Below are positions 42,324 to 51,427 of a stretch of 64,000 nt of DNA, one piece after another. The notes below the pieces were generated by a model. The model was not told where the DNA came from, did no database searches, and worked only from the letters and a program-made list of their open reading frames with translations. Made by a program: the position numbers and the translations under genes. This stretch comes from Paracoccus albus (GTDB taxonomy: Bacteria; Pseudomonadota; Alphaproteobacteria; Rhodobacterales; Rhodobacteraceae), in assembly GCF_027913035.1 (NCBI RefSeq), contig NZ_CP115776.1, positions 62,001 through 126,000 of the forward strand. The letters are read 5' to 3'. The first letter of the stretch is position 1. Every line of letters starts with the position of its first letter.

Positions 42324-43583
42324 TTACTGGTGGCCATAGCCCTGATTGCGTTCGATATCGGCGTCGATTTCATCGACCGCAGAGTCGAGCGCGTCCGCTA
42401 CGTCCGCGCCATCGGCAATGTCAGTCAGCGCCTTGCGGAAGGCGAGCGCCTGCACGACATAGCCGGGGGTTTCGGGGCGCTTCATGCCCTGCGCTTCGGA
42501 GAGGCCGTAAAACACCTCCATCGGGGCACCTTCGCTGTAATAGTCGGACATGGCGGCGGCTTCCGGGGTCGGCGGGATCAGGCCCATCGCATTCGAGAAC
42601 TCGGCCAGATATTCGTCCTGCATGGCGAATTCGATGAAGGCCGCGCCGCCTTCAGGATGCTCTGTCGCGGACGAAATGGCGAATTGCCAGCTTGCCGCGC
42701 CGATGATCGGCCCATTGCCGAAATCGGGCGCAGGCAGGAAGACGACATCGTCATAGGCTTCCAGATAAGGCAGCGCCTTCCAGTTGCCGTTCCAGGTGAT
42801 CGCGAATTCGCCGTTCTGAAAACCGTTATCGTGATCGGCCATATCCTGGCTGGTGCCGGGAACCATTTCGTTTTCGAACAGACCTTGCCACCACTCGCCG
42901 AATTCAAGCGCTTCATCGCCGTTCAGCACGCCCTCGGCGGACTGATAGCCTTCTCGGTCGACCATGTCGCCGCCGAAGCTCCACAGGAAGGGGCCGAAGG
43001 CATAGGGATACCATTCGCCCTTGTCTGCCATACCGACATCCAGCGGATAGTTGAAATCGCCGGAATCCTTGATGGTTTGCAGGGCCGCGTCGAACTCCTC
43101 ACGCGTCCACGGCTCTTCCAGCGTGGGTGTGCGGATGCCATACTTGTCCAGCGTCGGCTGGCGCGTCGTCATGGCGACGGCAGCATCCCAGAGGCCGACG
43201 GAATACAGCTCATCATTCCAGTAGCCCAGCACGCCGGGCAGGAATTTTTCGACGGCCGCTTCATCAATCGGCAGCGGCTGCAGATATCCGGCCCATGCCC
43301 AGTTCGGCGTGTTCGGCCCGTCGACGTCCAGAATATCCGGCAGATTGCCCGAAAGTGCAGCTGCGACGACAGAATCGTTATAGCTGTTCTGCGGGAAGCT
43401 TTCGACGACAACGGTCCAGTCCTCCTGACTGGCGTTGAAGTCCTCGACAATACCGTTCAGGACGGCGGCTTCCTCGGGGTTGCCGGCGCCGTGATACCAC
43501 ATCGACAGTTCTGTCTGGGCAAGTGCCGCACCGGCAGTTGCGATGGCCACTGCGAAAATCGATGTTCCAAGAAGATGGTTCAT
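42324..43583 (-). CDS. Sugar ABC transporter extracellular solute-binding protein (family 1)
   Basis: Periplasmic receptor of the CUT1 importer, 419 aa. Sec signal peptide ends after AGAALA at about residue 22, then TELSMWYHGAGNPEEAA. FQNGEFAITWNGNWKALPYL and ISSATEHPEGGAAFIEFAM are typical of MalE-like family-1 proteins. GGGAGGAC gives a strong ribosome-binding site before ATG 43583. The gene sits right after the LacI repressor gene (18-base gap) and before the permeases. The ligand is likely a di- or oligosaccharide split by the co-operonic glycosidase; identity unknown. Confidence 0.93.
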   Translation of the reverse strand: MNHLLGTSIFAVAIATAGAALAQTELSMWYHGAGNPEEAAVLNGIVEDFNASQEDWTVVVESFPQNSYNDSVVAAALSGNLPDILDVDGPNTPNWAWAGYLQPLPIDEAAVEKFLPGVLGYWNDELYSVGLWDAAVAMTTRQPTLDKYGIRTPTLEEPWTREEFDAALQTIKDSGDFNYPLDVGMADKGEWYPYAFGPFLWSFGGDMVDREGYQSAEGVLNGDEALEFGEWWQGLFENEMVPGTSQDMADHDNGFQNGEFAITWNGNWKALPYLEAYDDVVFLPAPDFGNGPIIGAASWQFAISSATEHPEGGAAFIEFAMQDEYLAEFSNAMGLIPPTPEAAAMSDYYSEGAPMEVFYGLSEAQGMKRPETPGYVVQALAFRKALTDIADGADVADALDSAVDEIDADIERNQGYGHQ

Positions 43584-43601
43584 AAAGTCCTCCCGTAGGG
43601 T

Positions 43602-44645
43602 TCAGTGTGAAATGTTGCGGTCGCGAACCGATTGCCGCCAACGCAGAGGGCCGGCGACGCGGTACAGATGATCACCGGCCCGGTTGCCTTCGATAAGGTT
43701 CAGTAGATGGCCGGCCGCAGCCTCGCCAATGGTGCGATAGGCCAGATCGACGGTGGTCAGCGGCGGGAACAGCGTTTCAGCAATGGCGCGATAATCGTCA
43801 TAGCCCGCGACCGAAACATCGCCCGGCACATCCAATCCGCGAGAGCGCAGGATGCCGTAGCCGCGCATCGCCATTTCGTCATTGCCAAAGCAGATTACAG
43901 TGGGCGGGTCGTTCAGCGACAGAAGCCCTGCAATCGCGTCCTCCAGCAGCGGCCCGTCTTCGGAATAACTCGTTTTGATGCCGGTGCGGATCAGTTCCTG
44001 ATCGATAGGTAGGTTCGCATCCGAAAGTGCTGCAAGATAGCCCTCGCTGCGCAGGCGGGTGGCGGCCATGTGCTGATGCAGGGTGACATAGGCGATGCGC
44101 TGATGTCCCGCATCAATCAGCGCTTTGGTCAGGGCCTTTTGGCCAGCCCGGTCGTCGGGCAGCACGGCAGGCGTTCCTGCGTCATCGAAGCAATTCGCCA
44201 GGATCAGCGGAATATCGGCGGGGACCGGCGGCAGTTCCACCTGCTTGTGGTGGTCGGCGACATAGATCAGCCCTTCGACCCGGTGTTCCTGAAACGTGCG
44301 GAACAATGCCGGGATGCGATCCTGCTGACCCGCCGTATCCGCGATCATCAAGGTGCGGCCAGCCTTGGCAAGCCGCGCCTGCACGCCTTGCACGATGAAA
44401 AGATCGGGCAGGCCAGCAGGTTGCGTCATGTCCTGAGAGATTGCGCCGGTCACCAGCCCGATCACGCCAGAGCGTGTCGCGCGCATCATCCGTGCCGCAT
44501 TGTTGCGGACATAGCCAAGCTGCTGCATCGCCGCCTCGACCGCCTCACGGGTCGATTTGCCGACAGGCGCATCGCCGTTCAGCACACGGCTGACGGTCTT
44601 GGGCGAAACACCCGCCTTCTCGGCAACGTCATAGATGGTGGCCAT
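43602..44645 (-). CDS. LacI family transcriptional repressor of the sugar operon
   Basis: 347-aa regulator with the standard N-terminal helix-turn-helix and hinge (TIYDVAEKAGVSPKTVSRVL; NNAARMMRATRSGVIGLV) and a periplasmic-binding-protein-like effector domain (VEGLIYVADHH; TVICFGNDEMAMRGYGIL; VAGYDDYRAIAE). GGAGGAG precedes ATG 44645. It is the first gene of the operon it probably represses, through the two TGACAT-type palindromes directly upstream, and so would be autoregulated. The inducer should be the transported sugar. Confidence 0.92.
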   Translation of the reverse strand: MATIYDVAEKAGVSPKTVSRVLNGDAPVGKSTREAVEAAMQQLGYVRNNAARMMRATRSGVIGLVTGAISQDMTQPAGLPDLFIVQGVQARLAKAGRTLMIADTAGQQDRIPALFRTFQEHRVEGLIYVADHHKQVELPPVPADIPLILANCFDDAGTPAVLPDDRAGQKALTKALIDAGHQRIAYVTLHQHMAATRLRSEGYLAALSDANLPIDQELIRTGIKTSYSEDGPLLEDAIAGLLSLNDPPTVICFGNDEMAMRGYGILRSRGLDVPGDVSVAGYDDYRAIAETLFPPLTTVDLAYRTIGEAAAGHLLNLIEGNRAGDHLYRVAGPLRWRQSVRDRNISH

Positions 44646-44659
44646 TGCGTCTCCTCCGG

Positions 44660-44687
44660 TGACATCAATGTCATGACATCGGTGTCA
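44660..44687 (-). promoter_or_regulatory. Two abutting LacI-type operators
   Basis: TGACATCAATGTCA (44660-44673) and TGACATCGGTGTCA (44674-44687) are adjacent 14-base palindromes with CG/CA centres, typical of LacI-family sites, 15-42 bases before the repressor's own start. Another half-site TTGTCA follows at once. Tight tandem placement suggests two dimers, or one tetramer, on the promoter. Confidence 0.75.
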
Positions 44688-44700
44688 TTGTCAAGGACAT

Positions 44701-44915
44701 GCGTTGGGACGGGCCTGTCTTTCGGAACGGCTCTCGCAGGCATGGCCTGCAACGCGCAGGATATTCGAAGTTTTCCGGATAAGGTGAAACAGGGTTGCTG
44801 TGACGTTTTGCACGCTGAAACCCCGTCCTTCTTCGAAGCGGGCACCCTGCCCCACCTTGCCTTCCCTTTGCGAATCGCGTTAGGCGCCAGCGATCAACAG
44901 ATCACACCCGTTCAG
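44701..44915 (+). other. Leader region of metNIQ with possible RNA structure
   Basis: About 215 bases before metN, no gene. TTCGAAG (44764-44770) pairs with CTTCGAA (44831-44837), and inside it GGGTT (44792-44796) can pair with AACCC (44819-44823) and GTG with CAC, giving a nested stem. GGGCACCCTGCCC follows. The order does not match the SAM-II, SAM-I or cobalamin riboswitch patterns I know. The ATG of metN has no visible ribosome-binding site, which fits either occlusion by structure or an upstream start. Confidence 0.35.
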
Positions 44916-45974
44916 ATGACACAGAACCCCAGCCAAGGCGCGACGATCCGCTTCGACAGCGTCGAGAAATCTTTCGATACCGCAGGCGGTCGTGTGACCG
45001 CCCTTCAGGATGTGTCGCTGACCGTCGGCGCGGGCGAAATCTGCGGGATCATCGGCCGGTCCGGCGCGGGCAAATCGACCCTGTTGCGAATGGTCAACGG
45101 GCTGGAAAAGCCGACCGCTGGTACGATCACCGTGGGCGGGCGCGATGTGGGCCGCGCGACGGGGGCAGATCTGCGGGCGACCCGGCGAGAGGTCGGGATG
45201 ATCTTCCAGCATTTCAACCTGCTGTCATCGCGCACCGTTTACGGCAATATCGCCCTGCCGCTGGAAATTGCCGGCGTCCCCTCCGCACAGATCCGGCCCC
45301 GCGTGCACGACCTGATCGCGCGGGTCGGGCTGGACGCGCAGGAAAAACGCTATCCGGCAGAGCTTTCGGGAGGGCAGAAGCAACGCGTCGGCATCGCGCG
45401 GGCTTTGGCGACGCAGCCCAAGGTGCTGCTGTCGGACGAGGCGACATCTGCGCTTGATCCCGAAACCACGCAAACGGTGCTGTCACTGCTGCGCGACATC
45501 AATCGCGACCTTGGGCTGACTATCCTGCTGATTACGCATGAAATGGCTGTGGTCCGCGACATTGCCAGCCACATGGCGGTGATCGACGGTGGCAATATCG
45601 TCGAATCCGGGCCGACCTATGATGTTTTCGTGCAGCCGAAACATCCGACGACGCGCTCTTTCCTGTCTGGCGTCACCGGCATCACCCTGCCCGCCTTCAT
45701 CGCCGGAAAGCTGCAGGACACACGTCCCGATGGCCCATCGGAAGAGGTGATCCGCGTCACTTTTGCAGGCAGTCACGCCACCGATCCCATGCTTGCAAAG
45801 CTGACCGCAGAGATGGGCATCGCCGTGAATATCCTTGCCGGTGCCATCGAGGAAATCGGCCCGCATCCCTTCGGCAACCTGCTGATTTCCGTCGATGCGG
45901 CGCGGGGTAAGGAAGCCCGCACCTATCTTGAACGCCACGGCCTGCTGACGGAGGTGCTGGGTTATGTCCGCTAA
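44916..45974 (+). CDS. metN: Methionine ABC transporter ATP-binding protein MetN
   Basis: ATPase for D/L-methionine import, 352 aa. Walker A GRSGAGKSTLL, Q-loop MIFQHFNLLSSRTVYGN, signature LSGGQKQRVGIARALA, Walker B LLSDEATSALD and switch ITHEMAVV are present. The last ~95 residues form the NIL/ACT-like domain of MetN that binds methionine and inhibits transport. ATG 44916 begins the normal homology; the frame stays open far upstream but without family similarity. It overlaps metI by 11 bases. Identification as MetN rests on the C-terminal domain plus the MetI/MetQ neighbours. Confidence 0.93.
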   Translation: MTQNPSQGATIRFDSVEKSFDTAGGRVTALQDVSLTVGAGEICGIIGRSGAGKSTLLRMVNGLEKPTAGTITVGGRDVGRATGADLRATRREVGMIFQHFNLLSSRTVYGNIALPLEIAGVPSAQIRPRVHDLIARVGLDAQEKRYPAELSGGQKQRVGIARALATQPKVLLSDEATSALDPETTQTVLSLLRDINRDLGLTILLITHEMAVVRDIASHMAVIDGGNIVESGPTYDVFVQPKHPTTRSFLSGVTGITLPAFIAGKLQDTRPDGPSEEVIRVTFAGSHATDPMLAKLTAEMGIAVNILAGAIEEIGPHPFGNLLISVDAARGKEARTYLERHGLLTEVLGYVR

Positions 45975-46638
45975 TCTTATCGGCCTGCTGTATGACGCGA
46001 CATTGCAGACGCTTTACATGGTTGCGGTCTCTGCCCTGATCGGGACGCTGTTTGGACTGCCGCTCGGCGTGTTCCTCGCTACCTCGCAACGCGGAGAGCT
46101 GTTATCTGCGCCGTTGTGGAACAAGGCGCTAGGGCTGATCGTCAATGCTGCGCGGTCGGTGCCCTTCATTATCCTTGTCGTGGCCATCATTCCCTTCACA
46201 CGGATGATCGCAGGCACGTCCATCGGGACGACAGCGGCCATCGTGCCGCTGACCATCGCGGCAATCCCGTTCATCGCCCGCCTTGTCGAAAACGCCATCC
46301 GCGAAGTCGATGCCGGCCTGATCGAGGCGGCGCGGGCGATGGGTTCGACCCCTTATCAGATCATCCGCAAAGTGCTGATCCCCGAAGCGATGCCGGGCAT
46401 AACGCTTGGCCTGACGCTCGCCGTGGTCAGCCTTGTCGGCTATTCCGCGATGGTGGGCGCGGTCGGGGGCGAAGGTCTGGGTGATCTGGGCATCCGCTAT
46501 GGCTATCAGCGTTTCATGCCCGATGTGATGCTGGCCGTCGTCATCATCCTGATCGTCATGGTGCAGCTTATCCAATCCATTGGTGAATGGATCGCTGCGC
46601 GGGTCGACAAGCGCGCGCCACGCAATCGCGGCAACTGA
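45964..46638 (+). CDS. metI: Methionine ABC transporter permease MetI
   Basis: Membrane subunit, 224 aa, five transmembrane helices. Family stretches are DATLQTLYMVAVSALIGTLF, NAARSVPFIILVVAIIPFTR and the ATPase-docking loop EVDAGLIEAARAMGSTPYQI, then LVGYSAMVGAVGGEGLGDLG. The start lies inside the end of metN (11-base overlap). MetI forms a homodimer with two MetN subunits. Confidence 0.94.
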   Translation: MSANLIGLLYDATLQTLYMVAVSALIGTLFGLPLGVFLATSQRGELLSAPLWNKALGLIVNAARSVPFIILVVAIIPFTRMIAGTSIGTTAAIVPLTIAAIPFIARLVENAIREVDAGLIEAARAMGSTPYQIIRKVLIPEAMPGITLGLTLAVVSLVGYSAMVGAVGGEGLGDLGIRYGYQRFMPDVMLAVVIILIVMVQLIQSIGEWIAARVDKRAPRNRGN

Positions 46639-46663
46639 ATTCAAAGCAAGAAGAGGTAACAAC

Positions 46664-47440
46664 ATGTTCCGTCTCACCACATTTGCATCCGTTCTGACCC
46701 TGTCCGCTGCGGCGGCAATGGCCGAAGACATCAAGATCGGCGTCACCCCCGGCGAACATGCCGAAATCATGGCCGAGGTCGCCCGCATCGCAGAGCCCGA
46801 AGGGCTGAACATAGATATGATCGAGTTTTCCGATTATGTCGTCCCGAACCAGGCGCTTTCGGACGGTGATCTGGATGCCAACAGCTTCCAGCACCGGCCC
46901 TATATGGAAAACCAGATGAAGGATCGCGGTTATGAGCTGGTCGAGGTCGCGACCACCATTACCGCGCCCATGGGCGTCTATTCCGACCGGATCGAAGATC
47001 TGGCCGACTTGCCCCAGGGCGGCTCTATCGCGATCCCGAACGATCCGACCAATGGCGGTCGCGCGCTGCTGCTGTTGCAGGATCTGGGTCTGATCGGACT
47101 GGCCGAGGATACCGGCCTTGTTCCCAGCACGCTGGATGTGACCGAGAATGAGAAGGATCTGAGCTTCCTTGAACTCGACGCTGCCCAGCTGCCGCGTGCA
47201 CTGGCCGATGCCGATGTCGCGATCATCAACACCAACTACGCCATCGATTCCGGTCTGGACCCGAAGGAAGATTCCATCGCGATGGAAAAGGCCGACAGCC
47301 CCTATGTGAACATCATCGCCGTGCGTAAGGGTGATGAGGATCAGCCGTGGGTCGAGACGCTGGTCAACGCCTATCACTCGGATGAAGTGAAAGCATTTAT
47401 CGAAGAAAACTACGGCAGTTCGATTCTGACGAGCTGGTAA
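46664..47440 (+). CDS. metQ: Methionine-binding protein MetQ (NlpA family)
   Basis: Periplasmic methionine receptor, 258 aa. The signal peptide (FRLTTFASVLTLSAAAAMAE) is cleaved near residue 20 and has no lipobox Cys, unlike many MetQ proteins that are lipoproteins. The NlpA fold is seen in KIGVTPGEHAEIM, EFSDYVVPNQALSDGDLDAN and SFQHRPYMENQMKDRGY. AAGAGG precedes ATG 46664. It is the last gene of metNIQ and is followed by a clear terminator. Confidence 0.94.
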   Translation: MFRLTTFASVLTLSAAAAMAEDIKIGVTPGEHAEIMAEVARIAEPEGLNIDMIEFSDYVVPNQALSDGDLDANSFQHRPYMENQMKDRGYELVEVATTITAPMGVYSDRIEDLADLPQGGSIAIPNDPTNGGRALLLLQDLGLIGLAEDTGLVPSTLDVTENEKDLSFLELDAAQLPRALADADVAIINTNYAIDSGLDPKEDSIAMEKADSPYVNIIAVRKGDEDQPWVETLVNAYHSDEVKAFIEENYGSSILTSW

Positions 47441-47463
47441 GATTGCCGATCAGGACAATCTGA

Positions 47464-47493
47464 AAGGCCTGGCATTTGCTGCCGGGCCTTTTT
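47464..47493 (+). terminator. Rho-independent terminator of metNIQ
   Basis: AAGGCCTGGCA (47464-47474) pairs with TGCCGGGCCTT (47480-47490), including one G-T pair, with a 5-base loop and a run of five T's (47489-47493). It lies 23 bases after the metQ stop and just touches the end of the convergent gene. Confidence 0.9.
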
Positions 47494-48225
47494 CTAACCC
47501 TCGCCCTCTGCAGCGGTTGTCAGATTAAGCGCTTCCATCCGTTCCGTATCAAGGATGTGAATTTCTTCCGGCGGGGTGCGCAGCGCAAAGCTCATCAGCC
47601 GCAAATCGACACCCATTTCGTCCAGATAATCCATAACGCTGGCCTGCGCCCGCTGGACATCGCTGACCGCAAGGAAAGCGGGCAGGAGGGTGTTCTTGCC
47701 GAAATAATGCTGGTGCACGCCGACAACCGCGCCCTCGGTCGCCTGACGCGTGACACCACCGGCAAGAATATAGGGGCAGGCGGACAGGCAGACTGCGCCG
47801 TCTTCAACTTCAGTGCTTAACCTTGCACCGCGAATGGTGCGACCAATGGCCAGAGCATCGGCCACAGAACCACCCGAACTGTCCAGCGAGACACGGGTTT
47901 CGCCGGGCCGGTTCTGGTCAAGCCAGGTGGTGAAACGATCCGCATCGCCGTCCGCAATCTGGCCCGAAAGGCGGATGGCGCCATCCTCGATACTGAACTC
48001 AAGCGCGTTTGCCATCGGGCGCATTGCCGGGGCGCCGGGCTCCGACGGCCCGATATCCGGGCGATAGGGACGGACGCTTGGTCCTTCGACCGGGGGCGCA
48101 AACAGACCGGGCGCGGCACTGCCGGGGTTTCCGCGCAAGTCTATCCAGATGATCGCCAAAGCCAGCAGCACCTGCGAGACCAGCACCGCGCGGATGGCTG
48201 CCTGCGGCGACGACAGCAGGCGCAT
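47494..48225 (-). CDS. Periplasmic ClpP/crotonase-fold protein (COG3904-like), function unknown
   Basis: 243-aa protein with an N-terminal membrane anchor or signal (AVLVSQVLLALAIIWIDL, about residues 13-30) and a proline-rich linker. The globular part from ~70 has ISLSG-type strand IRLSGQIADGDADRF, the Gly-rich turn SLDSSGGSVADALAIGR, CLSACPYILAGG with a Ser in the place of a ClpP-type nucleophile, and VGVHQHYFG with a candidate His. This resembles predicted periplasmic ClpP-like proteins of alphaproteobacteria; protease activity is not established. Its ATG directly follows the stop of the upstream membrane-protein gene, so the two are a pair. Confidence 0.75.
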   Translation of the reverse strand: MRLLSSPQAAIRAVLVSQVLLALAIIWIDLRGNPGSAAPGLFAPPVEGPSVRPYRPDIGPSEPGAPAMRPMANALEFSIEDGAIRLSGQIADGDADRFTTWLDQNRPGETRVSLDSSGGSVADALAIGRTIRGARLSTEVEDGAVCLSACPYILAGGVTRQATEGAVVGVHQHYFGKNTLLPAFLAVSDVQRAQASVMDYLDEMGVDLRLMSFALRTPPEEIHILDTERMEALNLTTAAEGEG

Positions 48226-49578
48226 TCAGCGCTCCATCACGTCGGGCTTGCCGCTGGCGGCGCGCGGGTCATCCGTGACCTCGCTGCGAAGCGGAACAGG
48301 ACGCGGCGGCGCGGCCTCGGCAGGGGGTTGCGCATGGGTGGGGCGCATAGGTGCAGGTTCGTCGTCATATTCCCGAAGCACCTCGGCGGCTGCAAGGGCT
48401 GCGCGAAGCTCTCCCACGGTCATGCGATCATCGCTGTGGTGCACACCGCGCCCGGACCTTATCGCCGACTGAATGACCATGATGATGAACACCAGAACGG
48501 CGGGCAGAAGGTCGATGGAAATTGCGCCCGCCCATGCCGGGATGAAGTTTCCTGCATAGACGATCACTGCATCGGCGGCGGACATGGGCGCATAGACTGC
48601 CTCATCCGGTGGCGGCAGGGCCTCGACCTCGGCCGCGGCGGTCGACAGGGTATTTGCCCGCTGCTCGACCAATGTCAGGACAGAAGTGATCGTGTTCGAC
48701 TGGCCAAGCTGAACCTCGGGCGAGGATCCGTCCAGTTCGGGCAGAACGACCGCCTCGGACAGGTCATTCGCGGCGCGGCTGACAAGCGGTGCCGGATTCA
48801 ACTGGCGAAGCTGGGTGATAAGCCCTGAAAGCACCACCGCATCTTCGGAAAACTGCACCGTGCGGTCAGAGAGCACACCCGGCCCGACCGTGGTGCCGCG
48901 CATCTGCGACAGGATATTGTTGCCCTGGGCAAAGGTTGCTTCTATCGGGCCTTCCACCTCATTCAGCTGGACCTCAAGCGCCTCCAGCTCTGCCCGCTTT
49001 TGGCTGAGGACGCGGAACACAGCGCCGCGCCCGGAAAAGCCGGACAGGGTGCCGCCTGCCTCAAGCTCTGACAGGTCGTCGAAGCTTTGGCGGACACGTG
49101 CAACATCGCGCGACAAAGACTGTCCGGCGACGGCGTTGGAATGTGCGCGTTCCAGCGATGCCTGATAATGCTGGATGGTCGTCGCCATATGGGTTTCGAC
49201 CGCAGCACCCCCGGCAAGCGCCGCCGCGTTCAGCCATGATGACATGGCGACGATGGCGACGCAGCCAAGCACCATTGCCAGGAACAGGCCCACGCGCGAT
49301 GCCGCACTGCGCACCGCCGGCAAAAGGCGCAGCATATAGGACCAGAACACGAAGATACCGACCGAAACGGCGATGGAATAGGCAAGTGCGGCGAAGGTCG
49401 TCCAAATGCCGGGATCGTCCAGCAATGTCCTGACGCCCAGATATGTGTAAATCCCAGAGGCCGCCGCCAAAACGCCAAGCGCGGTTGATGTGAAGCTGTC
49501 CAGCCAGTCCAGATGACGCTCCAGCTCTCGGGCGTATCGGTCGCCGGCACGGTCCGAGCGGGTGGCGTGATCTGTCAT
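48226..49578 (-). CDS. Multi-helix inner membrane protein, function unknown
   Basis: 450-aa protein I do not recognise. Four hydrophobic segments lie in the first ~145 residues (STALGVLAAASGIYTYLGV; FAALAYSIAVSVGIFVFW; VGLFLAMVLGCVAIVAMS among them), followed by a ~220-residue alpha-helical, coiled-coil-prone region (LSQKRAELEALEVQLNEVEG), one more segment near residue 375-395 (IDLLPAVLVFIIMVI), and a proline-rich acidic tail. GGAG before ATG 49578 favours this start over an ATG 18 codons earlier. It is directly followed by the ClpP-like gene. The topology suggests a sensor or scaffold with a large extracytoplasmic helical domain. Confidence 0.65.
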   Translation of the reverse strand: MTDHATRSDRAGDRYARELERHLDWLDSFTSTALGVLAAASGIYTYLGVRTLLDDPGIWTTFAALAYSIAVSVGIFVFWSYMLRLLPAVRSAASRVGLFLAMVLGCVAIVAMSSWLNAAALAGGAAVETHMATTIQHYQASLERAHSNAVAGQSLSRDVARVRQSFDDLSELEAGGTLSGFSGRGAVFRVLSQKRAELEALEVQLNEVEGPIEATFAQGNNILSQMRGTTVGPGVLSDRTVQFSEDAVVLSGLITQLRQLNPAPLVSRAANDLSEAVVLPELDGSSPEVQLGQSNTITSVLTLVEQRANTLSTAAAEVEALPPPDEAVYAPMSAADAVIVYAGNFIPAWAGAISIDLLPAVLVFIIMVIQSAIRSGRGVHHSDDRMTVGELRAALAAAEVLREYDDEPAPMRPTHAQPPAEAAPPRPVPLRSEVTDDPRAASGKPDVMER

Positions 49579-49690
49579 CTCTGCTCCGTCATAGCGGGTT
49601 TTGGTTCTGTCGGCGCCTGTATGTTTCAGCATAACGGCATGCTTGTCGATGCGCCGCGAGCGCGAGCGGGTTCACGCTTGCATGATGCCG

Positions 49691-51427
49691 TCATTCGATC
49701 CGGGCGACGATGTCGCCTTCGGCAATTTCGTTGCCCGCCTGGACCTTCAGGCCGATTGCGCCTTCGGCATCGGCGTTCAGCGTCATTTCCATCTTCATTG
49801 CCTCCACCACCGCGACGGGCTGATCCGCTGACACCGTGTCCCCATCCGACACCAGCCAGCGTGCCAGCACCCCCGAAACCGGCGCGCGCAGCCCCTTGCT
49901 GTCCAAGGGTTTGGCGTTCGCGGCGACCTGCTGCGCCGGCGCGGTACTTCCCCCAATCGCCGCTGCGAGCCGGTCGAGCGCGGTTGCACTCAACCCCAGA
50001 TCGACGCGCGCGCCGTTAACTTCCGCAGGCAGGCGCAGGACGGTATCCTCAACCGAGGTGACACGCAGCGCGGCATCCAGATCATCGGCGAAATCGGTTT
50101 CGATCCAGCGGGTATGAACGCGGAAATCCCCGTCTCCGTTGAAGTCAGGGCTGTCAATCACCGCGCGGGCAAAGGACAGCACAGAAGCAACGCCTTCAAT
50201 CCGGAACTCTGCCAAAGCGCGACGGGCGCGGGCAATGGCCACGTCTCGCGAAGGACCCGTCACGATAAGCTTCGCCATCAGAGAGTCAAAGGCCCCCACG
50301 ACGGTCGATCCGCTTTCGACCCCGCTGTCAAGCCGGATACCGGGGCCAGCGGCGGGCGCAAAGCGCGTGATGCGTCCGGGCGTCGGCAGGAACCCCCGGC
50401 CCGGATCTTCGGCATTGATCCGGAACTCGATGGCATGACCGACGGGTTCGGGCATCTGGGGCAGTTTCAGGTGCTGACCCTCGGCAATGCGGAACTGTTC
50501 GACCACCAGATCGACGCCCGTGACGGCTTCTGTCACCGGGTGTTCGACCTGCAAACGGGTGTTCACCTCCAGAAAGCTGACCATGCCGTCAGCACCAAGC
50601 AGAAATTCGACCGTCCCCGCGCCGCAATACCCTGCAGCGGCGCAGATATCGCGGGCGGCATTGGCGATGCGATCCGCCACATCATCGGACAAAAAAGGTG
50701 CGGGCGCTTCTTCCACCAGCTTCTGATTGCGCCGCTGAAGAGAGCAGTCGCGCAGCCCGACGACCACGACATTGCCATGCTGATCCGCCAGGACCTGCGC
50801 TTCGACATGGCGGGGGCGGTCCAGAAACCTTTCGACATAGCAGGCGTCATTTCCAAAGGCGGTCCGGGCCTCGCTGGCGGCGGCATCGAACAGCTCTTCG
50901 ATTTCGTTTTCATTCCGGACGATCCGCATACCGCGACCGCCCCCACCGGCGGCGGCCTTGATCGCGATGGGCAGGCCGTGTTCGGCGACGAAGTCATGGA
51001 TTTCCGCAGCATTGCTGACCGGGCCATCTCTGCCCGGCACAAGCGGTGCACCGACGGAACGCGCAATCTCACGCGCCGCAATCTTGTCGCCCAGCCGTGC
51101 AATCGTGTCGGCCGACGGACCGATCCAGATCAGCCCTGCATCCGTCACGGCCCGCGCGAAATCCGCGCTTTCCGACAGAAAGCCATAGCCGGGATGCACC
51201 GCATCCGCCCCTGCCCGCCGCGCAACGTCAAGCAGAGCATCTGCGTTCAGATAGGTCTCCGCCGGGGTTTTTCCGGGAAGTGAGAACGCCTGATCCGAAT
51301 GGCGCAGATACAAAGCGTCGGCGTCCTGATCGGCATAGACGGCGATGGATTGCAGGCCATAGTCCCGGCAGGCGCGGATCACGCGCAGCGCGATTTCCCC
51401 ACGATTGGCGATAAGGATCTTCTTCAT
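49691..51427 (-). CDS. Biotin carboxylase-biotin carboxyl carrier protein fusion
   Basis: 578-aa protein that carboxylates its own biotin with ATP and bicarbonate. Residues 1-~445 are biotin carboxylase: ILIANRGEIALRVIRACRDY, GYGFLSESADFA, ATP-grasp loop KAAAGGGGRGMRIV, and EVNTRLQVEHPVTEAVTG. The C-terminus is a biotinyl domain with Lys545 in VEAMKMEM. It is the third gene of a leftward operon after pxpA and a PxpB-PxpC fusion, overlapping the latter by 4 bases (ATGA). Together BC-BCCP and the KipI/KipA-type pair rebuild, in separate chains, the domain set of urea carboxylase. That suggests a carboxylation step in lactam or 5-oxoproline use. Confidence 0.9.
   Translation of the reverse strand: MKKILIANRGEIALRVIRACRDYGLQSIAVYADQDADALYLRHSDQAFSLPGKTPAETYLNADALLDVARRAGADAVHPGYGFLSESADFARAVTDAGLIWIGPSADTIARLGDKIAAREIARSVGAPLVPGRDGPVSNAAEIHDFVAEHGLPIAIKAAAGGGGRGMRIVRNENEIEELFDAAASEARTAFGNDACYVERFLDRPRHVEAQVLADQHGNVVVVGLRDCSLQRRNQKLVEEAPAPFLSDDVADRIANAARDICAAAGYCGAGTVEFLLGADGMVSFLEVNTRLQVEHPVTEAVTGVDLVVEQFRIAEGQHLKLPQMPEPVGHAIEFRINAEDPGRGFLPTPGRITRFAPAAGPGIRLDSGVESGSTVVGAFDSLMAKLIVTGPSRDVAIARARRALAEFRIEGVASVLSFARAVIDSPDFNGDGDFRVHTRWIETDFADDLDAALRVTSVEDTVLRLPAEVNGARVDLGLSATALDRLAAAIGGSTAPAQQVAANAKPLDSKGLRAPVSGVLARWLVSDGDTVSADQPVAVVEAMKMEMTLNADAEGAIGLKVQAGNEIAEGDIVARIE

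Noticed and set aside
44070..44915. Upstream extension of the metN frame to 634 codons
   Set aside because: The extra part lies opposite the LacI gene and shows no similarity to MetN; family homology starts at 44916.
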